Shown: piece by piece, positions 1 to 7,126 of the stretch
Layout: each line of letters starts with the position of its first letter
Position numbering within the stretch: the stretch's first letter is position 1
IMG/VR virus record: IMGVR_UViG_3300048833_000083
Span: 1-47,673 of that record
Length of the DNA: 47,673 bases
Direction: 5' to 3' (one strand)
DNA from: a virus
Notes under the pieces: generated by a model
Seen by the model: the letters and a program-made list of their open reading frames with translations, nothing else
Told to the model about the DNA's origin: nothing
Database searches by the model: none
Translations under genes and position numbers: made by a program

Positions 1-75
1 GTTGGTCGCACCCGACGTGGCGTATTCGCCGCTATCGGTGGTAAGTTTGGTGCTATCAAAATCAACTTGAGCTAA
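1..75 (+). CDS. Major capsid protein, C-terminal fragment (duplicate of 3' end)
   Basis: The reading frame is open from base 1 to a TAA at 73-75 and encodes the same last 24 residues as the complete capsid gene at 46588-47589, ending in INLS. It is partial only because the circular map was cut here. It is not a second gene. Confidence 0.9.
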   Translation, partial: VGRTRRGVFAAIGGKFGAIKINLS

Positions 76-99
76 TCAGGTTGACAGTACAGTAGATTA

Positions 100-119
100 G
101 GGGCTTACGAGCCCCTTTT
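100..119 (+). terminator. Rho-independent terminator after major capsid gene
   Basis: GGGGCT (100-105), a four-base loop and AGCCCC (110-115) are followed by four T. It lies 24 bases after the capsid stop codon. It should limit read-through from the highly expressed capsid gene into the fibre and connector genes. The same hairpin recurs in the right-hand copy. Confidence 0.85.
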
Positions 120-209
120 CTATTACTGAAACGTAGTGTGTAGTACAATTAGGATATTGAACGTGACTACGTAGACGTTCAAATAAGTTAAAGCAAGGAG
201 AATAATAAT

Positions 210-476
210 ATGACTGAAAAAGAGTTTAACGCACTTAGTCGTCCAGAGCTTAATGCAATCGCAACTGAGCGTGGTCTGGAAGCTGAAAGCTATAATAACC
301 GTGATGCTGTACGTGCAGCCATTTTGGAAGACGGTTATGAATTAGCTCCAGAGGAAGAAACTCCTCAAGCTCCAGCAACAGAAACTAAAAAGGCAAGCAA
401 GAGCTCGACTCCTGCTGAACAACAGCCTGGACACCCAGTACGTTTCGACGAATCTGGCAACCCAGTATACAAGTAG
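210..476 (+). CDS. Small SAP/HeH-like protein following the capsid gene
   Basis: 88 aa. The first 40 residues resemble the short helix-extended-helix (SAP/HeH/Rho-N) folds often encoded just after phage capsid genes, with FNALSRPELNAIATERGL followed by a second helix. The rest is an acidic then Lys/Ser-rich low-complexity tail. AAGGAG at 195-200 gives a good ribosome binding site nine bases before ATG. The role is unknown. Its position between capsid and connectors suggests a minor head component or assembly factor. Confidence 0.7.
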   Translation: MTEKEFNALSRPELNAIATERGLEAESYNNRDAVRAAILEDGYELAPEEETPQAPATETKKASKSSTPAEQQPGHPVRFDESGNPVYK

Positions 477-484
477 GGTAAATC

Positions 485-3436
485 GTGTCGTATAGAAATC
501 TCGCTACTGCAATCATATACACTGCACCTGGAATCGATGGGGTCACTTTGACTGTCAAAGCAGGACAGGGAGCAAGATTCGATGCAGGAGATTTCTATGC
601 GACAGCCCACCCCGATAACGCAGTCCCGAGCATTGAAAACTCAGAAATAGTATACGTATCGTCCGTTGTGGGCGATGTGTTCACTATTGAACGTGGCGTA
701 CGTGACTCGACAGCTAAGAATATTGCTGTCGGTTGGCGTATTTCACATTCGTTCTATGCGGAAGACATAGAGGCTATTGAGGCTGATGTAGCGGCACTAG
801 AAACAGGCAAGCAACCAGTAGGTGACTATCTGACTATCACGGAAGCGATAGTATTGTACGAGCCGAAAAAGGGAGCTAACGATAACTACGTAACTGATGC
901 CGAGAAAGTGCTCCTCGGCAATACGTCGGGAGTGAACACTGGCGACCAAGATTTGTCTTCATATGAAACCAGCACACAGCTCAATGCACGTGACACTGCT
1001 AACCGTTCACGCTTGAACCATACAGGCGAACAGGCGATTAGCACAGTCATAGGTCTACAGTCAGCCCTAGACGCCAAAGCCAGTGAAGCCTCACTCGCAA
1101 CCCATACGACCGACACGAACAACCCACACGACGTTACAAAGGCTCAGGTTGGACTATCAAATGCTGACGACACGTCCGACATTGACAAGCCGATTAGCAC
1201 AGCAACGCAAGTCGAACTAAATAAGAAGCTCAACAAAGCTGGCGACACGATGACTGGCGACCTCACGCTTGAGTCGAGCTATCCGTCGGACGACATTAAT
1301 GGTGGCACTGATGGCACTAGTCGGCTGAACCTCTACTCGTACCAAAGAGGAAACTTCAATAGCTATGGAGAGAACATTAGACACTTCTTGATGCGAAAAG
1401 ATGCAAAGAGTATGGATACTTGGTATTTCCCTAGCGGTGGCTATGACGCAAACCGTGTACCTGTTGGAACGATGAAACCTGTCGTATGGGCTGGTGCTCA
1501 CTGGGAGGCTAACGACCACAACTCGAATCACAAGCACTGGTCTGTTGAAGTGCCTGACTCGACTGGAGCAATCCAGACTAGGTTTGAGATACGCTTTGGC
1601 GACCCGACAATCGATAACGCAATAGCAGGGCTCGACAAGACGTTGATTATGACGAACCTTGCCGACTTTGTTGTACGAACGTCTAATGGACAAATGCTTA
1701 GGCTTTCATCACCTGCTGGCAATCACAAGCCGATTGAGTTTAATCACGACTCTGGTGGCTCGTCGGCGAGTAGACGATGGACACTAAGGGCTAACTCAAC
1801 AGCTGAAACTGGATTGAACACTGGCACAGATTTCCAGCTTGTACGATATGACGACAATGGAACATTTCTTGATTCGCCTATATTTGTACAAAGAAGCACT
1901 GGCAACGTAGGTATTGGTACAATTACAACGACGGAAAGACTCACGATTGCTGGTGGTGTGTATCTTAACGGTGCACTGAATATGGACAATTCGAATACCG
2001 ATGCAATATTTACAATCACGAGTACAGCTGATACAAGCATTAACAACCGATTCAAGATACGCCACTTTGCGAAGAACAGTGCAGGATTCAGTCGTGAAGC
2101 TATGCAGATTCAGTCCAGGCTTGCCGATACGACGGCTGGCTCAGAACGCTCACAATTCGTCGTGCAAGGCTACGTAGGCGGAACGTTCCAGACGGTGTTC
2201 AATATCGATGGAGGCACTACATTCTACTATGGACGTGTCAGGCCATTTAATACCAACACAACCGACTTGGGTGCTACAACTGCTTACTGGGCGAACATCT
2301 ACGCAAATCGTTATTATCTCAACTCTACCGCCTATATCGACGGAGCTACGGCAGGGACAGTTAACGTCAATGGTGCATTAGGCATTTTAGCTACTTCTGG
2401 GGCTGCTACTCATTCACTGACGCTTGGCTCTGCATCCACTGGTATAGCCCTTTATGAGACTACAGACCAGACGACAAATTACTCTCGTATGCTGACTTGG
2501 TATAACCCAAACACAAACGCATTCACGATTGCTACACAGAACGCAGGTTCGGGAGCGCAACGTACTATGCGTCTGCAAACTGCACTTGGAACAATTTTAG
2601 ATATACGTGGCGACAATATATCTGGTGCGTTTGCGTTTTCTAAAACCGTAAGCCTTAACAACGGTGCTGTGGTCGGTGTGAACGGTGGTTTAGTCAACGG
2701 CTCTAGCTTAGGTATCGGTCTGTATGTCGGTACGAGCATCAACCAATCTGGCAGTGCTGGCTACACAGCTCTCTTGATTAACCCAACCGAAACAGCGACA
2801 GGTACAGGTTTGAAAACCCTGATTGATGCACAAGTCGGCGGTGTGAGTAAGTTCAAGGTGGATAATGCAGGATATGTTACTGCACCTCGAATGTACTTCA
2901 ATTCAACAGCTTATTTGGACGGTGGTACGACAGGGCAACTTGCAGTTATCGGGCGACTGAACGCAAGCGATATTGGCGGCACGAACGGTACAAGAGTCCT
3001 GTCATTGAGCGGAGTAACGAGTGGCGTAAATTACCTAGATATATCTAACTCGGCAGCTGGTCTTGCTCCACTTATTCAGCCAGCAGGTACGGACGCTAAT
3101 ATAGACATATTGATTAAGCCAAAAGGAACTGGTGCAATTAAGATACAGTCTGGCATTAACGGATTTTCTGTCGCAAACTTCGTAGGGGCGGCAAGTGCAG
3201 TCAACTATCTTTATATCCAAAATGCAGCAACAGGAAACCGACCATTGGTTCAGGCATCAGGTACAGACACAAATATAAGCCTTGAGTTAAGAGGAAAAGG
3301 AACAGGAACAGTACTATCGCCTGGCGACTTCGAGGTGTCTGACACTACAAAGGGAGTTATTCTTAAATCGCCTGATGGAACACGCTATAGAATTACTGTA
3401 GCCAACGGTGGTACACTAAATACAGCAGTAGCATAG
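485..3436 (+). CDS. Large phage fibre protein (head or tail fibre)
   Basis: 983 aa from a GTG start behind AGGG; eight bases separate it from the upstream stop. Residues 1-95 look like the N-terminal virion-anchoring domain of phage fibres (VTLTVKAGQGARF, IVYVSSVVGDVFTIERG). Residues 140-200 carry the NTSGVNTGDQDLSSY and NHTGEQAISTVIGLQSALDAK phrases typical of phage fibre shafts. The remainder is Gly/Ser/Thr/Asn-rich beta-repeat sequence with recurring 'YLNSTAYIDG' and 'YFNSTAYLDG' units. It probably projects from the virion and binds the host surface. Its place between the capsid gene and the head-tail connectors, far from the baseplate genes, leaves a head fibre as a real alternative to a tail fibre. 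No intramolecular chaperone motif was recognised at the C-terminus. Confidence 0.85.
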   Translation: MSYRNLATAIIYTAPGIDGVTLTVKAGQGARFDAGDFYATAHPDNAVPSIENSEIVYVSSVVGDVFTIERGVRDSTAKNIAVGWRISHSFYAEDIEAIEADVAALETGKQPVGDYLTITEAIVLYEPKKGANDNYVTDAEKVLLGNTSGVNTGDQDLSSYETSTQLNARDTANRSRLNHTGEQAISTVIGLQSALDAKASEASLATHTTDTNNPHDVTKAQVGLSNADDTSDIDKPISTATQVELNKKLNKAGDTMTGDLTLESSYPSDDINGGTDGTSRLNLYSYQRGNFNSYGENIRHFLMRKDAKSMDTWYFPSGGYDANRVPVGTMKPVVWAGAHWEANDHNSNHKHWSVEVPDSTGAIQTRFEIRFGDPTIDNAIAGLDKTLIMTNLADFVVRTSNGQMLRLSSPAGNHKPIEFNHDSGGSSASRRWTLRANSTAETGLNTGTDFQLVRYDDNGTFLDSPIFVQRSTGNVGIGTITTTERLTIAGGVYLNGALNMDNSNTDAIFTITSTADTSINNRFKIRHFAKNSAGFSREAMQIQSRLADTTAGSERSQFVVQGYVGGTFQTVFNIDGGTTFYYGRVRPFNTNTTDLGATTAYWANIYANRYYLNSTAYIDGATAGTVNVNGALGILATSGAATHSLTLGSASTGIALYETTDQTTNYSRMLTWYNPNTNAFTIATQNAGSGAQRTMRLQTALGTILDIRGDNISGAFAFSKTVSLNNGAVVGVNGGLVNGSSLGIGLYVGTSINQSGSAGYTALLINPTETATGTGLKTLIDAQVGGVSKFKVDNAGYVTAPRMYFNSTAYLDGGTTGQLAVIGRLNASDIGGTNGTRVLSLSGVTSGVNYLDISNSAAGLAPLIQPAGTDANIDILIKPKGTGAIKIQSGINGFSVANFVGAASAVNYLYIQNAATGNRPLVQASGTDTNISLELRGKGTGTVLSPGDFEVSDTTKGVILKSPDGTRYRITVANGGTLNTAVA

Positions 3437-3445
3437 GAGAAAAAT

Positions 3446-3685
3446 ATGAATATTTCGCTAACAATCAAAGACAGTTTATACGCAAAAGAACTTGATGCGG
3501 TGGCTGCTATGGGCGGTTGGACTGACACAGTTCCAGACCCCGTAAACCCCGGTGTTACTATTCCAAACCCTGTTACCAAGGAACAGTTTTTCAAAAGGCA
3601 GGTCAAGCAGTGGGCGAGGAATCAAGCACTTGAACACGCCAACCGAACGGCATTAGCATCAATAGCCTTAGAGGAGGACTCATAA
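3446..3685 (+). CDS. Hypothetical small protein after the fibre gene
   Basis: 79 aa with a GGAG site before ATG. It has an N-terminal beta-like stretch, a Pro/Val/Asn-rich middle (DPVNPGVTIPNPVTKEQFF) and a C-terminal amphipathic helix. It sits nine bases after the fibre gene and is probably co-translated with it. The middle and helix resemble small virion or fibre accessory proteins, but I do not recognise a family. Confidence 0.7.
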   Translation: MNISLTIKDSLYAKELDAVAAMGGWTDTVPDPVNPGVTIPNPVTKEQFFKRQVKQWARNQALEHANRTALASIALEEDS

Positions 3686-3686
3686 T

Positions 3687-3854
3687 ATGGACATCAATGA
3701 AATCAAATCAGTAGAACAAGCCAAAGCACTAGCATTTGATTGTGTACAGCGTCTTGAAATCGAGCAAAATAACTTGAGAATCTTGCATCAGAAAATCCAA
3801 GAATTGTCACAAGTTGAGCAAGAAAAACCAAAAAAGGAAAAGGTTAAGAAATGA
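3687..3854 (+). CDS. Hypothetical 55-aa coiled-coil protein
   Basis: Short gene starting at ATG one base after the preceding TAA, with GAGGAGG upstream. The product is almost entirely helical and charged, with a predicted coiled coil (QRLEIEQNNLRILHQKIQEL) and a Lys-rich tail. Its stop overlaps the next start as ATGA, which supports real coupled translation. Function unknown; probably a small head or fibre accessory protein. Confidence 0.65.
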   Translation: MDINEIKSVEQAKALAFDCVQRLEIEQNNLRILHQKIQELSQVEQEKPKKEKVKK

Positions 3855-4009
3855 TAGGCGGTCTGCCTATCGCTAGTCACAGCATAGGTGGGAGTCTACT
3901 TTCTAATGTCTTCAAAAGGCTAGGCTACTTCGGTAGAGGAGCAGCCTCACGCTTCGTCAGGTCGAGTAAGAACATAGCATCATACGCTTCGAGTAGGACT
4001 AGGAGATAA
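3851..4009 (+). CDS. Hypothetical 52-aa basic protein
   Basis: Starts with ATGATA, overlapping the previous TGA by four bases, and ends two bases before the next ATG, so it fills the gap between two convincing genes. The product is rich in Arg, Ser and Gly (GYFGRGAASRFVRSSKN) with a net positive charge. No family recognised. The overlap and exact packing are the main evidence. Confidence 0.55.
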   Translation: MIGGLPIASHSIGGSLLSNVFKRLGYFGRGAASRFVRSSKNIASYASSRTRR

Positions 4010-4011
4010 TT

Positions 4012-4560
4012 ATGGAAGATTCAATTAAAGTAGTAAGACGTGCAATAGGCGATAGAGAAAAAGCAGACGAGAATCTGCTTGTTGCGAACGCTAGTATTGA
4101 GGATTTTCAATTACGACATCAGAACGTATGGAACGTCAGGGTATACTTTAACGGTGTTATGCAGGAGGCTGGATTTACGGTTAACGAGGAGGCTGGCGTA
4201 TTAGTATTTGTCACACCACCAGCAGACGGTGTTGAAATCCGTGTTACGTATAGCTATGCGGCTCTCAGCGACGCCGAACTGACTGACCTGATAAATAACT
4301 ACGGTGAAGATGCGGCAATCATCACGGCTCTGGAAGCTATCCTTGCTGATGTGTCCAAGCAACGTGACTATAAGGAAGCTGACTCTGAGGTTAAAAACTC
4401 TCAGGTGTTCGAGCAAGTCCGTAAGCTTCTTGATTATCATACGAAGAAAATGTATGAAAACAACCTAGCAAAGAATGGTGGCGTTAGTAAGGGTCGTCGA
4501 ATCAACGACCAGTATAAAAACGGTAAGACTACTCCGCACGACCTATCGAGGTTGATGTAA
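4012..4560 (+). CDS. Head-tail connector / adaptor protein
   Basis: 182 aa. It opens the connector block: the next gene begins on the last A of its stop codon. Residues 30-90 are beta-rich (NVRVYFNGVMQEAGFTV, VEIRVTYSYAAL). Residues 90-160 are helical (LTDLINNYGEDAAIITALEAILADV) as in phage head-tail adaptors, with a basic C-terminus. The assignment rests mainly on synteny between capsid/fibre and tail terminator genes. The beta-rich 'FNGVMQEAGFTVNEEAG' portion could instead belong to a fibre-associated domain. Confidence 0.6.
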   Translation: MEDSIKVVRRAIGDREKADENLLVANASIEDFQLRHQNVWNVRVYFNGVMQEAGFTVNEEAGVLVFVTPPADGVEIRVTYSYAALSDAELTDLINNYGEDAAIITALEAILADVSKQRDYKEADSEVKNSQVFEQVRKLLDYHTKKMYENNLAKNGGVSKGRRINDQYKNGKTTPHDLSRLM

Positions 4561-4916
4561 TGAGCCTATCTCGGAACTTCATAGACCAGTCCGAGCAGGA
4601 TAAACAGGCGGTCAACTATTTACTCGAAGATGGACAAACCATCGATATACTGCGAGCTCAGACGGCAACTGCTACAAATGCTGGCTTTGATTCCGAGTTA
4701 ACTGAACACGCTATTATTGCTACTGTTCTTGGAAGAATTGACCCGAAAGGTGACAAGTTCATCGGTCTGACTGATTATATGGATTGCCAGAAGAACGACA
4801 TATGGAGAAAGCTCAACGTACGTGACGAGCATAAATACTGGCGTGTTGTATCTGTTAAACCTCGAATTGGCGGTTGCCAAGTAGAACTCGAGGAGTATAC
4901 GAAATGGCAAAGGTAA
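4560..4916 (+). CDS. Head closure / head-tail joining protein
   Basis: 118 aa, overlapping the upstream stop by one base and the downstream gene by 13. The C-terminal half (KFIGLTDYMDCQKNDIW, EHKYWRVVSVKPRIGGCQVELEEY) has the small beta-barrel pattern of phage head-closure proteins (SPP1 gp16 / HK97 gp7 class). It would cap the connector and provide the tail docking surface. Family assignment is by order, length and pattern, not by alignment. Confidence 0.6.
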   Translation: MSLSRNFIDQSEQDKQAVNYLLEDGQTIDILRAQTATATNAGFDSELTEHAIIATVLGRIDPKGDKFIGLTDYMDCQKNDIWRKLNVRDEHKYWRVVSVKPRIGGCQVELEEYTKWQR

Positions 4917-5263
4917 ATGGAATCAAGCTTGATGGTATCGAGGAAGTAGTAGACCGACTAGGTGTAGTGGGTCGTGCAACTCTAGATAACGCTATTGGAG
5001 CGGCTAAAGTAACAGCCGCCAATATGGAAAACTACGCCAAGCAGAACCGTGAATGGACTGACCGAACTGGTAACGCACGTCGTTCAATTACTGGCTCGTC
5101 TGAATCGAAGACAGGGGCGGTTGTAGTTTATCTGGCAATTGGTGTCGACTATGGACCACCGCTTGAATTGGGCTTTGGTGGACGCTACGCCATCATTAGA
5201 CCTACAATAGACGTGTACCGTAGCAAATATCTGGAAGAATATAAAGGAATCTTAGGAGATTAG
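4904..5263 (+). CDS. HK97 gp10-like tail component
   Basis: 119 aa from ATG at 4904, with GAGGAG about nine bases upstream; a TTG at 4874 would add ten residues but lacks a site. The pattern (GIEEVVDRLGVV, ANMENYAKQNREWTDRTGNARRSI, YGPPLELGFGGRYAIIRP) is characteristic of the HK97 gp10 family, small proteins at the head-tail interface that are sometimes annotated as neck protein or tail completion. Position between head closure and tail terminator fits. Confidence 0.75.
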   Translation: MAKVNGIKLDGIEEVVDRLGVVGRATLDNAIGAAKVTAANMENYAKQNREWTDRTGNARRSITGSSESKTGAVVVYLAIGVDYGPPLELGFGGRYAIIRPTIDVYRSKYLEEYKGILGD

Positions 5264-5266
5264 CCA

Positions 5267-5707
5267 ATGTTGACTCACGAAAACGTATTAGAAATAGTGA
5301 AAGTGCTCAAGGACGACCCTGTTTTGGTTGCTATGCTTGCCGAGAATCCACCGTATTATCAGCCTGACGCTCCAAAGGCTAAAGCCAACTCGATTGTACC
5401 GACAGATTTCATTCCTGAGCTCAAGAATATGCCAGCAATAGGCGTAAGGGCTGGTGTTACCACGAGGCGAGGGGTTAGTATGATTGATGCTATTATACTT
5501 GTGAGATGCTACAATAATATGGACAAGGCGTTTGTTGACATCAATAAGGTCTTGAGCAGAGTCGAAACGCTCGTGAACGGTAAACTTTTTGAGCTAACAG
5601 GTATGGTGAACATAGCCACCACATTTGAAACAATTAGCCAAGAATCGGTTGACGATGCATATCAACTGAGATTCCGTGAAGCGGCATTTCGACTACAGTT
5701 AATCTAA
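5267..5707 (+). CDS. Tail terminator / tail completion protein
   Basis: 146 aa, GGAG before ATG. Mixed alpha/beta sequence with conserved-looking tail-terminator features: helical N-terminus, then strands (IDAIILVRCYNN, MVNIATTFETISQESVDDAYQLRF). Members cap the tail tube and attach it to the head. The gene lies directly before the major tail protein, the usual position. Call based on order, length and fold pattern. Confidence 0.65.
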   Translation: MLTHENVLEIVKVLKDDPVLVAMLAENPPYYQPDAPKAKANSIVPTDFIPELKNMPAIGVRAGVTTRRGVSMIDAIILVRCYNNMDKAFVDINKVLSRVETLVNGKLFELTGMVNIATTFETISQESVDDAYQLRFREAAFRLQLI

Positions 5708-5726
5708 CATCGAGGAGAAATGAATT

Positions 5727-6290
5727 ATGGCTAATATAGCTTTAGGTGCTGGCGTTCGCCACGCTGAAATCACAGACTCGACTGGTGCAGTTTTCGACAT
5801 TAACGCAGTTATAAATGTTGAGGGTTCATTAGAAATCGAGTCTACCGAAATTAAAGGTGATGACGAAGTAAAGGTTACGTTTTTCAGTAGCCAAAAAGCT
5901 TCGCTTACCGTTGAGGCTAACGCTTGGTCGTTGCCAGTCCTTGCGGCTGTCACAGGCGAAGACGTAGTAACAATAGCGGCTGGTGCAGGAGTAGACGGTT
6001 CTAATGAAATCGCTCTCGGTACAAGTGCGTCCACGAATCCACCATTTGTTCAGCTCAAGTCACAGACTCGTGCAAAAGCATCTGATGGTACTGTCGTAAC
6101 TATTGAGGTCACATTCCACAAGGTTCAGTTGATGGTTGAAAACCTGACACAAGCCCTTGAAAGCGAGTTCCCACAGCCTCTTGCTGGTACAGCTTACAAA
6201 ACTGCTACCGACATTGAGGGTGGTGCTCTTGCATCAAGCCGAATCGCAACAGTGCGAATCGTCGACGCAGATACGACTCCAGCAGTTTAG
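5727..6290 (+). CDS. Major tail protein (tail tube)
   Basis: 187 aa, rich in beta strands and small residues, with GAGGAG upstream. Its position between terminator and chaperone genes, length and pattern (AVINVEGSLEIESTEIKGDDEVKVTFFSS, then GTVVTIEVTFHKVQLMVENL) fit a siphovirus tube subunit that stacks in rings around the tape measure. Expected to be abundant in virions. Confidence 0.75.
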   Translation: MANIALGAGVRHAEITDSTGAVFDINAVINVEGSLEIESTEIKGDDEVKVTFFSSQKASLTVEANAWSLPVLAAVTGEDVVTIAAGAGVDGSNEIALGTSASTNPPFVQLKSQTRAKASDGTVVTIEVTFHKVQLMVENLTQALESEFPQPLAGTAYKTATDIEGGALASSRIATVRIVDADTTPAV

Positions 6291-6321
6291 TTAATAGTTA
6301 AGATGTAAAGGAATCAGCATT

Positions 6322-6864
6322 ATGAACGAAGAAAACGCTCAGAACACAGAACAAACTCAGAACGCAGGGGTAGGTGGAAATCCTGCTCCTGCTCCTGAGA
6401 TTCAGCAACCGAAGCCAACTGGTGCTTCGTATTTCCGTCAACGTACGGAAAAAGACAGACAAGGTGAGCCAGTGCAAATTGGTGAAGTGACGTTCCTAGT
6501 AGGTCGTCCTAGCCTTGCTTCATTAACAGATAAGAAAATCATTCCGAGTGAATTGGCTGCTGCCGCAACAAACGTCCAGCAAAAAATGTCCAAAGGATTA
6601 CCGATTAGCCCGAAAGAGTACGAGGGTTATAGTAGGTTCGAGCAACTGATGGTAATGAACTCAGTCCGTAGTCCGAAGATTGTGGAACGTGACGCTGATT
6701 ACGATAGTGGTCAGATTAGCATAAGCGACCTGTCTGATACTGAAACGACAGAACTGATGATGTTCATTCAAGGGGGTCTTGAAGCTCTCCGCTCCTTTCG
6801 TGTCCAGCGACAAAGGGCGATTGCTCGACTTGGTAGCGACACGGTATCCAGGGACGAAGCCTAG
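6322..6864 (+). CDS. Tail assembly chaperone (gpG-like)
   Basis: 180 aa, behind AAAGGAATCAGC. The N-terminal 40 residues are Gln/Asn/Pro-rich and disordered; the rest is helical. It is located just before the tape measure gene, where lambda-type phages encode gpG and the frameshifted gpGT that bind the tape measure and recruit tube subunits. Its 3' end overlaps an open frame continuing to 7123, which is how the chaperone pair is normally arranged. Confidence 0.75.
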   Translation: MNEENAQNTEQTQNAGVGGNPAPAPEIQQPKPTGASYFRQRTEKDRQGEPVQIGEVTFLVGRPSLASLTDKKIIPSELAAAATNVQQKMSKGLPISPKEYEGYSRFEQLMVMNSVRSPKIVERDADYDSGQISISDLSDTETTELMMFIQGGLEALRSFRVQRQRAIARLGSDTVSRDEA

Positions 6865-7123
6865 TGACTTTATGCCAAGCCTCTCAGACTATGATGCTTG
6901 GCAACTAGACTCGTCATTAGCGTTCAGGTACGACGCTATCGAGCGTGAAGACCAAGACGAGAAGATTCATATACTCATTCAGCACATTAAAGCTTTGATG
7001 AAAATCAACGGTGCTAAAGGCGTAAAAATCGATAAGTTCAAGCGGTCAATTAAATCTCAGAGTGAATCCGAAGATGATGCTTTACCGCAATTGTCGGATA
7101 TACTAAAGATGTCAGGAGATTAA
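6779..7123 (+). CDS. Tail assembly chaperone extension (gpT-like, by frameshift)
   Basis: Frame open from 6761 to a TAA at 7121-7123, overlapping the gpG-like gene. In this frame, sequence after the overlap is clearly coding (TKPSDFMPSLSDYDAWQLDSS, IHILIQHIKALMKINGAKG). No good ribosome binding site precedes the first ATG in it (6872), so production as a fused gpGT product is more likely than independent initiation. The required shift is +1 (or -2), not the common -1. A candidate slip site is GGGGGT at 6772-6777, where a glycyl tRNA on GGG could re-pair one base forward. Confidence 0.7.
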   Translation: MKLSAPFVSSDKGRLLDLVATRYPGTKPSDFMPSLSDYDAWQLDSSLAFRYDAIEREDQDEKIHILIQHIKALMKINGAKGVKIDKFKRSIKSQSESEDDALPQLSDILKMSGD

Positions 7124-7126
7124 ACA

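Larger units (their letters stand above)
1..159. repeat. Left copy of terminal direct repeat
   Basis: Bases 1-159 match 47515-47673 except at positions 126, 129 and 130. The copy holds the last 25 codons of the major capsid gene, its terminator and part of the following leader. This is what a circular or terminally redundant genome looks like when the ends overlap in an assembly. The mismatches are clustered downstream of the terminator, outside coding sequence. Confidence 0.9.

Noticed and set aside
144-149. TACAAT after the capsid terminator as a promoter for the fibre operon
   Set aside because: The hexamers 17 or 18 bases upstream do not resemble TTGACA in either copy of the repeat, and no TGn extension is present.
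5699-6034. Long minus-strand open frames opposite the tail tube and other genes
   Set aside because: They mirror the codon pattern of the + strand genes, lack ribosome binding sites and have implausible composition; no minus-strand gene was supported.
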